A stretch of 64,000 nucleotides of DNA, from the NCBI GenBank assembly GCA_963995505.1, contig OZ023188.1, positions 19,047,912-19,111,911 on the forward strand, written 5' to 3'. The first letter of the stretch is position 1, and each line of letters starts with the position of its first letter. This document shows, piece by piece, positions 1 to 10,296 of this stretch. The notes under the pieces were generated by a model. The model made no database searches and was not told the DNA's origin. It was given only the letters and a program-made list of their open reading frames with translations. Origin of the DNA: Hypericum androsaemum (Eukaryota; Streptophyta; Magnoliopsida; Malpighiales; Hypericaceae). The translations under genes and the position numbers were made by a program.

Positions 1-290
1 TTAGTACTCTGTGGTATCGTAAAAAATTAAGTCAATAGCATGTAGTTTAAAACGTATCAATTGAGTCAAACTTATTACAATTAAAATCAATTAGAGGCCC
101 GGACAGCTGCCCGAACCCTTTCCAATCTGCCCGAGCCGTGCCTGACCACCTTGGGTAGCCACATCACCAAAATTTGATGACGTGGCACCACGTGGCTATC
201 TCTTCTCTTTCTCCCTTCTCTCTCTCTCTCTCTCTCCCCTCCTCCTCCTCCTCTTCTTCTTCTTCTTCTTCTTCTTCTTCTTCTTCTTCT
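1..290. mobile_element. Partial MULE arm, same family as 9283-10287
   Basis: The first ~200 bases match the left terminal inverted repeat of the element at 9283-10287, including the subterminal ttagtac-ctgtggtatcg stretch, the aaaacgtatcaattgagtca block, the gaggcccgg-cagctgcccg block and gatgacgtggc. They continue into a pyrimidine core (CT, then CTC, then CTT repeats to about 290), where the other copy has GGA repeats. No right arm follows, so the copy is truncated. The window edge cuts off the extreme terminus. Confidence 0.75.
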
Positions 291-420
291 CACCGTAAAA
301 AATCAAACCAAAAAATAAAAAATAACAAAGAATAAAATTAACGAGCTCACGAGTAAAATTAACGAATAAAATCATTCCCAAAGTTTAACTTCAATAATTA
401 AAAGCCTAAAACCCTAATCG

Positions 421-937
421 TTATCGTCTTCGGTTCTGAAAATGGCGAAGCTTCGATCTCTCCGTCGGAGGCACAACGGTCGTCACCGCCGGTACCACGA
501 CATCACCCGAAATGAGGCGAGCACTGCTTGCTTGCTCTGCAATTCCATCCAAAAGAGAAGTAAGGTAGATATCTTCTTGAGTTTTAATCATCACTTTGGC
601 GGTTAATCTTTTCGGCGGGATCTTTGTGAGAGTCGCCGCCTTGCTCGTCAGTTTCCTTGTCTGAGTGTTGGACCTGCACAGAGTTAGTATCCCCTTATCT
701 TTTTTGACCGGTGGCCTCTGCATCACTGGGGCTGCTCCTTATGGCTTTGAGTTATTGCATGAGTCCAACCTTGCTTCTGCCTCCATTTTCATATTCTGAA
801 TAAACTCCACAACGATTTGTTGTGAGAGCTCACTTATCCAAACAGTTTCCTCCAATACCCATGAAACCTCTAGGTAAGTATCTAGGTTAGCAACCTGGTG
901 GATAACATCGCACCTAGCCAACTCAACTTGCATTGTA
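421..937 (-). pseudogene. Unrecognised coding shard, part 1 (3' side of solo LTR)
   Basis: On the minus strand two open stretches (about 937-739 and 726-421) have ordinary protein-like composition. The first contains ELARCDVIHQVANLDTYLEV and ends in a stop after NNSKP. The second is rich in Lys, Thr and Arg. The first stretch continues in frame into 1806-1667 if the intervening solo LTR and one copy of its duplication are left out, so an older coding sequence was interrupted. I do not recognise the family. A weaker alternative is a short plus-strand reading from 442 (MAKLRSLRRRH), preceded by a telobox-like aaaccctaa at about 408. Confidence 0.35.
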
Positions 938-1666
938 CGTTGAAAAATACGAGGGTCCCAAGAAATACACACAACACTGGAGCAAGCAAACACAAAATGA
1001 AGCACGAACCACAAACACAAAGGAAAGCACAAGGAGGGACACAAGTATTTGGTTACCCAGTTCGACATGAAGGTCTACGTCCGGAGACGTCCAAGTCAGG
1101 AGAGATTTCACTATATCACTCTTGAGCTTCACTTGCTCTTTACAATGAATGCCACACTTTGGCTACCCACTCTCTCTCTGGATTCTCTCCTTTTCTCTCT
1201 AGCCATTCACTTTGGCCTCCAAGCTCTTTTACAAGAACAACACTCTCACAAATGAAATTTATAATGTGTATTTATAGAAGCACACACCCTACTAGGGTTA
1301 TTGGCTCGAGAGGGGTACTTTTGTCCACTAAAATTCACTTTTCCAGACCTAACTTGTGATTGCCAATCAACTGGCGACCGCCAGTTATTCCCCCTCCCAA
1401 AATCTCTATAACGGCCACTTGCTATCACTAGTTAACTTACTGTCGCAAGTTCCTCGGCCAACTTTCTCCAAAACTTACCTGGCACTCTCCGCTTTGCTTT
1501 GTCTTCACTCGACTTGATCCGATCGATTCCCCCGAGCACCCTCGGGCTTCAAACTCAACCTGATCGATACCGAATCATCCTCAAAGCTCTTAACTCGATC
1601 CATTCTCAAGGTTCTTCACTTGAACTAACTAAATACTTCACTCGTACTCAGCCTCCATACCCAACA
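938..1666 (-). mobile_element. Solo LTR, Copia-like family A
   Basis: This 729-bp block is flanked by TTGTA at 933-937 and 1667-1671. Read on the minus strand it starts TGTTGGGTATGGAGGCTGAG, essentially the start of the solo LTR at 38264-38855, and ends in ...CAACG, a one-base change from a canonical CA end. No internal retrotransposon sequence or second LTR adjoins it, so it is most simply a solo LTR left by LTR-LTR recombination. It carries an imperfect palindrome, actggcgaccgccagt, near 1371. Confidence 0.75.
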
Positions 1667-1806
1667 TTGTAGCCTCAGAATCGTCTTCCCGATGAAGCAT
1701 CCCAAATGGTTCCACATTAGCCAAGTCGCAACCAGTAGCGTAGCTAGCCTGAACAGAAACCATGGGAGCTTCCTCATCCCCACATCCCAAGAGGGCAGAT
1801 GTCCAT
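1667..1806 (-). pseudogene. Unrecognised coding shard, part 2 (5' side of solo LTR)
   Basis: The minus-strand reading, containing GCGDEEAPMVSVQASYATG and LANVEPFGMLHREDDSEAT, runs straight into the reading frame of the shard at 937-739 across the LTR insertion point. On its upstream side it is cut by the LINE insertion at 1819. Beyond that LINE the frame meets a stop, so the true upstream end of the coding sequence is not visible. The family is unknown. Confidence 0.35.
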
Positions 1807-1818
1807 CTTTGTGATTAT

Positions 1819-4762
1819 TATTTTTTTGGTAAGTAAAATGCTTTATTAGAACAAAGAAAAAATTACAACCAACGAATAGCAAACACAGCTACAGGTAAAT
1901 ACAGAAGCCTAAAGCCTAACACACCCACAGAACCAGGAGCCATGAGTGAAAACACAAGCTACCTAACTCTCAAGGAGTCCCAAAATAATTCTAACTCTAG
2001 ATTACCAAAGTCGTTGAGGGTCTTAGACCACATTAACCATTCACAAACACGATAGTAGACGGTATGAATAAGAAGCTCATGGTCATATTGCTTCTCATAA
2101 AAAATCACATGATTTTGATGAAGCCAGATGCTCTAGACGATAGCACCGAACAACGAGTACCAAACTTTTTCATGTATACCGCCACTAGACATCCCACACC
2201 AATTTGACAAAGCTGTCTCAATAGAAGAGAAACTACTCCAAGCAACACCAATACGTCTAACAAACCAGTCCCATATCGGCCTGGAAAAAGAGCAATGAAG
2301 TAGCAGGTTAGTAGCCATCTCGTCTTCATCCAAACATAATGGACAAAGAGCCTCCCAAGCCTGTAGACGCCTCATACGAATCAACACGTCTCTTGTCTGG
2401 ATTCTTCCCTGAACAGATAACCACATAAAATATTCTACTTTAAATGAAACCAACCCTTTCCAAATCCGCTACAATTCAGCCTTAATTGGAGCAGGTTCAA
2501 AATCTATGTCATGCGCAAGCCTTCTCCAAGAACGAACCGAGAACCCATGATCATCCCAGATCCATTGCATAGAATCCTCTTCATCACTACAAAGCCTTGC
2601 TGAGTAGAGGACCTCTATCAGGCGTGCAAGAATCTCTACTTCGTATCCTCTGAAAGGCCTCCTCCATTGGAGATTTCACGTCCAAATGCCTCCCGATCAG
2701 AAGCCGCAATCCACAATCGACTTAGATTTCTGTAATGAAATACGGTACAACCTACCAAAATGCTCTTTAAGACAGAGATTACCAATCCAGATATCTTCCC
2801 AGAAGAGCCACCTCTTCCCATTACCAAGCTTTAGGATGATTCCCTCCGAGAAGTCCAAGCGAATGCTATCTCCAACCAACACCTCTTTACAGATCAACTC
2901 CCAATTATTGCCAGCCACTCCCGTAGGAATCGAGACGGAGGAGAACTTGTTAAAGGAATGAATACATGTCACAACTGTAGCCCAAAAAGAGTCTCCATTG
3001 TTACAAAACTTCCAAATCTATTTCAGCAAAAGAGAGGTGTTCATAAGGGCCAAAGACTCAAAACCAAGCCCGTCTAGGTCTTTCGGCTTGCAAACTGCTT
3101 CCCAATTGACCGTGGAAGCTTTAGTAGCCTCCGCATCCCCCGACCATAGAAAATGCCTCATCTTTTTTTCAATCTTCATGACGATTCTTCTTGGTAACCT
3201 GAAAAGTGACAGATAGTAAATTGGGAGGCAAGAGAGGACAGACTTTACCAAGGTGATTCGCCCTTCAAGAGAAAGGAGTTGACCTTTCCAGCTACACAAT
3301 CTTCTATCAATTGCCTCAAGAACCAGATTCCAACCAGATTTTAGTCTCATATTATCACCAAGGGGGAGGCCGAGGTATTTAATAGGAAGATGGTCACAAT
3401 TACAGCCCCATAACTGGTAGGTCACCACCAATTCTACATCTGAAACATTAATAGGGATGATCAAAGTTTTGTTCAGATTGACTTTGAGATCAGAGGCAAG
3501 GTCAAAGAGTAACATGATAATCTTGAGGTTTTGAAGACTGACTTCAGAGAATTGGGAGAATAGTAAAGTGTCATCTGCAAATTGTAGGATATTAAGCTTT
3601 AGATTAGTCTGCGGCACGTCAATACCCTTAATCAAGCCCAAATTGGCTGCCTCAGAGATGAGCCCACATAACCCTTCGGCCGCAATTAAGAAGAGGAAAG
3701 GCGAGAGAGGATCACCTTGCCGAAGACCCCTCTCGAGATTGAAAAGTTTAGTTGGAGAACCGTTCACCAAAACAGAGGATTTAGCATCCGTGATACAACC
3801 CCTAATCCACTTCCTCCAATTCTCACCAAAGCCCATCGCAGTTTGAGTATTTTCAAGATAATCCCAGTTAACACAATCAAACGCCTTTTTAAAATCAATC
3901 TTGATTAAGATTGCCTCTTTTTTTGGCTTTCTTTAGAAAGTGAATCACTTCATTCGCTACCATAACACTCTCTGTTATCTGACAACCTTCAACAAAAGCT
4001 GATTGCTCCCCGCTGATAACCTCATGGATCACTTGCTTGAAGCGGCAGGCCAGAAGCTTGGCAATGATTTTATGCAGACAACCAATCAAGCTTATCGGCC
4101 TGAACTTGGAAAGCAGGGTAGAACCCAGAACTTTAGGCACCAACGTGATAAAGGAGGAACTAGCCCCATCATAGGAGGAGACAGGAACACGAAATTCTTC
4201 CACATCTCTACTAATTTTAGGCGCTCTAGCAACTTCATTGGCTGTATTAAAGTGGGTGAGACGAAGACTAATGTTTCAAGCAGCCTGTCAAGGTCCGACC
4301 TAGGCTCCCCGGGGATATCTTTTTGACCTTAAAAGAGGATTTGAGAGCCATGCTGGAGGCTTTCCCTTCGATCTTAGAGATTAAGGAAGCAGTGTGGAGT
4401 TGTGATGGGGACAAAGCCTCTGGTCCGGACGGGTTTAATTTTAGGTTCTTCAGATCTTGTTGGGATCTTATCGAGGAAGACGTGCAAAGAGTCTAATTGA
4501 ATTTGGCTTTTGATTAGAGAGTTCTCCCAGTTTATTTTCTCAATCTTCTCATACTCAGTGAGCTCCGTCCAGAATCATGATTTCCTCCTCTGCCTGCTTC
4601 ACTCTCTCCTCAATCTTGCCAAAATGAGACTTATTACATTCTTTAATCTTACCCTTCAATAACCGGAGCTTGTGAACTTACCTCTGAGGACCGTGAGTGG
4701 CTCTATCCAAGTCCAACCACCAAGATCGAAAGTGAGCCATGAAGGAGGGGTCTGAAAGCCAA
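1819..4762 (-). mobile_element. 5'-truncated plant L1-type LINE with an inverted inner segment
   Basis: This non-LTR retrotransposon copy is flanked by the 12-bp duplication CTTTGTGATTAT (1807-1818 and 4763-4774). Its A-rich 3' end is seen as the T-rich start at about 1819-1828, after which comes the 3' UTR with an AATAAA-like signal. Minus-strand reading frames give reverse transcriptase (about 4203-3018, with FADDTLLFSQ in the palm and LRQGDPLSPFLFLI) and the downstream zinc-binding zf-RVT region (about 2453-2133, C-x2-C ... H-x3-H type). The 4762-4500 part is the linker upstream of RT. Bases about 4170-4497 are coding on the opposite strand. Several stops and frameshifts make the copy dead. 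Confidence 0.9.
4170..4497 (+). pseudogene. Inverted RT-N-terminal segment of the LINE
   Basis: On the plus strand this block encodes GDRNTKFFH followed by about 60 residues and then SCDGDKASGPDGFNFRFF...DLIEEDV. These are the two landmark motifs directly upstream of and at the start of plant LINE reverse transcriptase. The flanking LINE sequence on both sides (4500-4762 linker, 4170-1819 RT and beyond) reads on the minus strand, so only this block is flipped. Breakpoints are fuzzy within about 30 bases. Confidence 0.8.
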
Positions 4763-4774
4763 CTTTGTGATTAT

Positions 4775-7240
4775 CGACAAAGGTCATTACGTATTTTTTT
4801 GTTGGGACGTTTTGAATATTTGTGCTCATATTTATTCAATCGTGTGTTCTATGCGTGCTCCAACTCTTTCAGCATGTGGTCATCATTCTTTTTTTTTAAC
4901 GGCTAAATTTTATTAATGCTATTATGTGTCGGAAGAAGATTTTGCGATTTCGTAGCCGTTGATCTCTTCAAAACTCTGATGTAATAAAACTCTTTGAGAA
5001 AAAATCGCATCGAGGAAAAAAATGTCAATGATATCACCACAAGGACAAACGTACTTTCCCAACTCCTCCATTACAATCAACGCTCAAACTGACCGAATTA
5101 ACTTTCTGCTAAAAATACTCGTTAAGGCAGGTCCCGAGCTGTGATTGATTATCGATGGATTTTTATATAACAGATAGAAGAATATCCAGTTAGGATCGAG
5201 CTAGAGTAAATCCAGCAAACACCAGTACAGTGCAACAGTGGTCCCTTTTGGCCTATTGCTTTCTGTATCTATGGACCTCTCTTGGCTTCATATAGGTCGC
5301 CCTCTTGGCACTTCACTGGGACAGCACTATCGCTGCCCATACCCTTGGACTCTCTTTAACTCACTGGCAATTTGTTCTCCTAAACCCTATATTGTTGTTC
5401 ATCATATATCTACTAGGCCAACTAATACTCGTTCAAGTCGATGCTACACAAAACGATTATAAGTAACCATATAATGTCTAACCAGAAATGGTTAATTTTC
5501 TGTGTGAGTTACCATAGGACATTACCAAGACAGGGAAGGAAGGGTCTGCAATAGTTATCAGAATGTCACATGATACCTGGGCCTAGATGCTCTGTACTCT
5601 TGAAGACACTCCCTGGACCTGCAATAACAGAGTTGGTGTTAATGATTGACCACTTTATAGGATTCAGTTTGGAGTTCCAAGAATGATTTGAATCTACACT
5701 AGTACTTTTCTTTTCTTCCCTGTTTGGACCCTAAAACTAATTGCAAGGAAATTCATCGAGGTGCTATTTCTCCACTACTATTTTTCCAATCGGTTTTATC
5801 GTTTGGGATTTTATTTTGGCAAGCAGTCGCAACTTCGAAAGATAGAATCCCACATGTAAATAATTACTATTAATACTTGCCTAAAAAAAGTATTAGCAAT
5901 CGAGCAATCCTCTCAGTGATTATAGTAGTTTATGATAAATTTGAGCAGTTCAATACAAAATTCGCAAAGAGAACTTTACCGTGTTTTCGTGCTTCGATCT
6001 AGGCATCTAGCTCGAGAATTCAGATCAATGAGTGAGCTCAGCGGATGTTTGACTATCGTGTCGTTTTATCTGAAATTAATTTTTGTTAATAAATATATGA
6101 AGTTCCTCGGATCTAGCAATTGGCTAATAATTTTTTATGTAACAAGATGAGGACCACCAGGGGCATTTGATCACTCAGACGGCCCCGATTGCTAGCTGGA
6201 GGATGAATCCAATTCTTGTGTTCCCATTAGAAAGGAGCTAGTGGTAGTGGTTGAATGTGATGTCTTTACACCAAAAATGGAGAGAGTGGGAGAATTTAAA
6301 GGCACTTTTAATTTTGGTGTGCACCCCTCAATTTCTCTATATTAATTTTATTAAAAGATCAATAATTCAAATATTGTCGTGCAATATAAAAAATCGCTGT
6401 AAAATTACTCGCGAGAGGGTGGGGCTCAGAATTTCCTGTCGAAGTTTGATCTTGATATCCCAACTACAGAAATGGAAATAACCACCGGCTGTTATCTTCT
6501 CTACAATTTTGTAACTGTGTTGGTGTAGTTACTTATTACATCACCTAGTGCGCCCGGACATGTCGGCTGCAGTTCGGTAAGAATTATGGAATCATCTCTA
6601 CATGCCTACAAGTAAGAAGAGTTTTACTTTATTTATGATAATGTTTCACTCAAATTTAAATTAGTCAAAATTATAGAGTAGTTTAGCCAAAAAAAGTTAA
6701 GGATTTATGCATGTTCATAAACAAGGTAAAACTCTTTTAGCTAAACTCAACTTGTATAAATTAATCTAATTAGTATTCAGATATTATATGATCTCGACAA
6801 AATAAAATGTTAAAGTGACATCGTGATAATAGATATGTCTCGTAAGCAAAACGAGATTTATATTCTAACATGTCTCCTTAAATAAAACCTCTAGAACCAT
6901 TGGGCACAATTCATAATACATGTCGGCAAGAACTTAACATTTTGCAAGTGAGATCGTATATCGAATTTTTTGACCATATATATATCTCCAAAGCAATATG
7001 TAACCAAACTGACCATACTCGCGTTATATGTACACAAATTCCTGGTGTCATTTTCTTACTAGGCGCTTCTTTATAGAAAGGAGAAAAAAATGCTACCCAA
7101 CACACAGTAAATTGAAAAATCTCTCTCTCTCTCTCTATCTCTATCCTTTAGAAGTTGAAGGTCTATGCTTGCCTCACTCCAATTTTCTCCATAAGGGTTC
7201 CTTCCCATTGCCCCTCCCCTTTCTCTTCTGATTATATTCC
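4775..7240. other. Intergenic, no gene seen
   Basis: AT-rich DNA with only short chance reading frames. A T-run at about 4889 followed by aacggctaaattttattaa looks like another minus-strand LINE 3' end, but I found no duplication to confirm it. A CT microsatellite sits at about 7122-7137, in the probable promoter or leader region of the LOL1-type gene. Confidence 0.5.
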
Positions 7241-7383
7241 ATTTATGCAGTTGACGATTGACACCCACGTAATAATAATGAGAAGAGAATTTGGAGGCTA
7301 AATAAACCATTGAAGAACACAGGAGAGAGTGGAGTTGAAGACGAAACGGATAATAAAGGCAAGGAAGAAGGGTTGAGCTTGAA

Positions 7384-8216
7384 ATGCCAGTTCCTCTAGC
7401 GCCTTATCCAACGCCCCCAGCTCCATATACACCTCCTCCTCCCCCTCCTTCACCGGCCAACGGTTCGTCATCTCTTCTGCAACTTTCCTTTGGATCTCTA
7501 TGGTTAAGATGGTGATTAGTGGACTTGGTTTTTGTTTTTGATCAGGTGGGCAGAGCCAGCTTGTATGTTCCGGATGCAGGAACCTTCTACTCTACCCGGT
7601 TGGAGCTACTTCGGTTTCCTGCGCAGTTTGTAATGCAGTAACTGGGGTTCCTCCTCCTGGTATAACATTCACTTTGTTTCCAACAACAATGACTCGTTGA
7701 TCTCGCACGACCCTTCGTCTTATGGTACGGTTGATATTCTATTTTCGCAGGCACGGAGATGGCCCAATTGGTGTGTGGAGGCTGCCACACCCTGCTCATG
7801 TACATCCGCGGAGCAACCAGCGTGCAGTGTTCCTGCTGTCACACTGTCAATCTAGCCCTCGAAGGTACACACACAAGCTCCGTTATGAATTCGGATTCCG
7901 TGGATTGAGAGAGTTGGTTGGTTTAAATCAATGGTCCTTTTATAACACCAGCAAATCAAGTGGCGCACGTCAACTGTGGGAATTGCAGGATGCTACTGAT
8001 GTACCAATATGGAGCAAGATCCGTCAAATGTGCTGTCTGCAATTTTGTGACATCCGTTGGGGTTAGTTACAATCGATCGGTTGGTTGGAACAATTGTATT
8101 TCAAAATCCGCTGTGTTGGTGAATTTCCATTCGCATTTATTTTATCGATTTGTCACAATGTTGTTGAATATTTTCAGGGCGCGGCGAGTGCTGCAGAACA
8201 AAAGTTCAGCAGCTGA
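7384..8216 (+). CDS. LOL1: LSD1/LOL1-type zinc finger protein
   Basis: Five coding exons can be joined with GT-AG introns: 7384-7462, 7546-7659, 7751-7864, 7952-8061 and 8178-8216. They give 151 residues without a stop. After a Pro-rich N terminus come three zf-LSD1 modules of the pattern C-x2-C-x-x-LL-x-Y-x2-G-A-x-S-V-x-C-x2-C (Cys pairs at about residues 34/37-52/55, 73/76-91/94 and 111/114-129/132). Plant proteins of this family (LSD1, LOL1, LOL2) are small nuclear or cytoplasmic regulators of hypersensitive and oxidative cell death; LOL1 is described as a positive and LSD1 as a negative regulator. The [14 protein letters not shown] start and three modules in about 150 residues fit LOL1 best. 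The start codon is the first ATG after the stop-bearing leader. The C-terminal tail, encoded by a 39-bp last exon, is less certain. Confidence 0.92.
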
Positions 8217-9273
8217 GTGTATATTAACATACACAATGGTCCTGCATATAATTGCAGTTAGTTACCTCCGGTGATCGCTTTTCTGGGTGAACAAGAGGAA
8301 TCCAATCCCTCAGCTCCCATGTATAGAGCTCTTTTTTTCTTTCTCTTCTTCCTTTATCGTGAATAAAGCAGCTTTCGGCAGATTAAATGTATTGGAAATT
8401 TACGAAGGCTTTCTTTTGAGAGTTGAAGAATTGCTGTGTGTGTATCTGGAAAACAAATGTTCGGATAAGATAAACTTCTCTTTCGGGTTACTTTGATGTT
8501 TGGGTAGGAACAGTATCCGATTAAACATAGAACGCTCGTTTTCAACTTTCTTTTCTTTTGGACTTCAAATTGTTCTAATTTTTAACACAATTATATTCAG
8601 TGGGTGGAGACAACTATTTTCTTTTGGGAACAAACATGTTTATTTCCTTTCATCATTAAGAACTTTGTAAATCTGTTGGTGACAATTTAATTTGTGTGGG
8701 ACTATATTAAAATTTTGTAACAATTTTGTAATTAAACGAGGCCAGCTGTCCCACTAATTCCCAAATAGCTACCTTCCCAAAAATCAAATTTGATCTATCT
8801 GCTTAGGCTAATTAAAATTTCACTAGTTGATCTATCTATCAGTAATTAAAAAGATTATGATATGACCGTCACTTTCTGAACGAATTTTTGAATTCCATAC
8901 CCTTATCTAGGAAAAATTGAACCCTCTTGTCGATTAAAATAAGTCTCGTTAAGTGTTAATTTCCAACTTTCTGACTTTGCATATTCCGGCTTCTGAATTG
9001 TCCAAGTGGTCTAGATTAGTTCCGCAATCAATTTTCTCCGGGACCCCATAGATAGTTCTGAAAGAAATCCAAACTATTTCCTCTCTTTTTTTTTGGGGTA
9101 GGAACTTAGTTGTGAGTATGTAGTCTTCAATCAAAGATACGACGATTATCAAAAAGTGTGCTTGCTCAAAAACGATTACGGAAAGTGACATAAATTTTTA
9201 TGAATAAATGTGACTACATTAGGTTTGATGCCAAAAATCAAAATTGCAGATTTCACCATTCATTCCTTACCCA
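8217..9273. other. 3' flank of LOL1 and intergenic
   Basis: This holds the probable 3' UTR of the zinc finger gene (to roughly 8560), then AT-rich DNA with no supported gene or repeat. Confidence 0.5.
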
Positions 9274-9282
9274 AAAAAACAA

Positions 9283-10287
9283 GGGAAAAGTCCACTTTAG
9301 TACCCTGTGGTATCGCAAAAAATTCCGTCAGTACCCTGTGGTTTAAAACGTATCAATTGAGTCATACTTATTCCAATTAACATCAATTAGAGGCCCGGGC
9401 AGCTGCCCGGACCTGCCCGAACCTACCCGAGCGCTGCCCGGGCCACGTGGCAGCCACGTCACCAATTTTGATGACGTGGCGCCACATCACCAAGAGGAGG
9501 AGGAGGAGGCGGGGAGGAGGAGGAGGAGGAGGAAGCGGGGGAGGAGGAGGAGGACGCGGGGGGAGGAGGAGGAGGAGGACGTGGGGAGGAGGAGGAGGAC
9601 GCGGGGGAAGGAGGAGGAGGAGGAGGAAGCGGGGGAGGAGGAGGAGGAGGACGTGGGGAGGAGGAGGAGGACGCGGGGGGAGGAGGAGGAGGAGGAGGAG
9701 GACGCGGGGGGAGGAGGAGGAGGAGGAGGAGGACGCGGGGGGAGGAGGAGGAGGAGGAGGAGGACGCGGGGGGAGGAAGAGGAGGAGGAGGAAACGGGGG
9801 AGGAGGAGGAGGAGGAAGCGGGGGGAGGAGGAGGAGGAGGAGGGGAGGAGACGGAGGAGGGGAGGAGGAGTACGCGGGAGGAGGAGAAGGAGGGGAGGAG
9901 GCGGAGGAGGGGAGGAGGCGGAGGAGGAGGCGGAGGAGGAGGAGGAGGGGAGGAGGCGGAGGAGGGGAGGAGGCGGAGGAGGAGGCGGAGGAGGGGAGGA
10001 GGCGGAGGGGAGGAGGCGGGGAGGAGGCGGAGGAGGGGAGGAGGCGGAGGAGGAGGCGGAGGAGGAGGAGGAGGATGTCCACGTGGCGCCACGTCATTAA
10101 AATTGGGTGACGTGGCTGGCCACGTGGTTCGGGCAGCGGTCGGGTAGGTTCGGGCAGGTCCGGGCAGCTGCCCGGGCCTCTAATTGATGTTAATTGGAAT
10201 AAGTATGACTCAATTGATACGTTTTAAACCACAGGGTACTGACGGGATTTTTCGCGATACCACAGGGTACTAAAGTGCACTTTTCCC
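9283..10287. mobile_element. Non-autonomous MULE with GGA-repeat core
   Basis: Flanked by a perfect 9-bp duplication AAAAAACAA (9274-9282 and 10288-10296), the size typical of Mutator-like elements. Terminal inverted repeats of about 200 bp start GGGAAAAGT-CACTTTAGTA and end ...TACTAAAGTGCACTTTTCCC. The arms contain GC-rich inverted blocks (gcccgggcagctgcccgg, gacgtggcgccac). The middle, about 9494-10075, is an almost pure purine GGA/GGC/GCG tract. The long open frames on both strands there (Arg/Gly/Glu-rich or Pro/Ser/Leu-rich) are artefacts of the triplet repeat. No transposase is present. A relative lies at 1-290. Confidence 0.9.
9494..10075. repeat. Long (GGA)n purine tract
   Basis: Nearly 600 bases with almost no pyrimidines on the plus strand apart from spaced CG or C in gacgcgg-type interruptions. 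It is the core of the surrounding MULE. Slippage-prone repeats of this kind expand easily, so the true length may differ from the assembly. Confidence 0.95.
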
Positions 10288-10296
10288 AAAAAACAA

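Noticed and set aside
5238..5462. 74-codon frame beginning MVPFGLLLSVSMDLSWLHIG
   Set aside because: Short, no family, no splice partners; probably chance.
9447..10147. Open frames of 200-220 codons on both strands
   Set aside because: They are by-products of a stop-free GGA triplet repeat inside a MULE; amino acid composition is only Arg/Gly/Glu or Pro/Ser/Leu.
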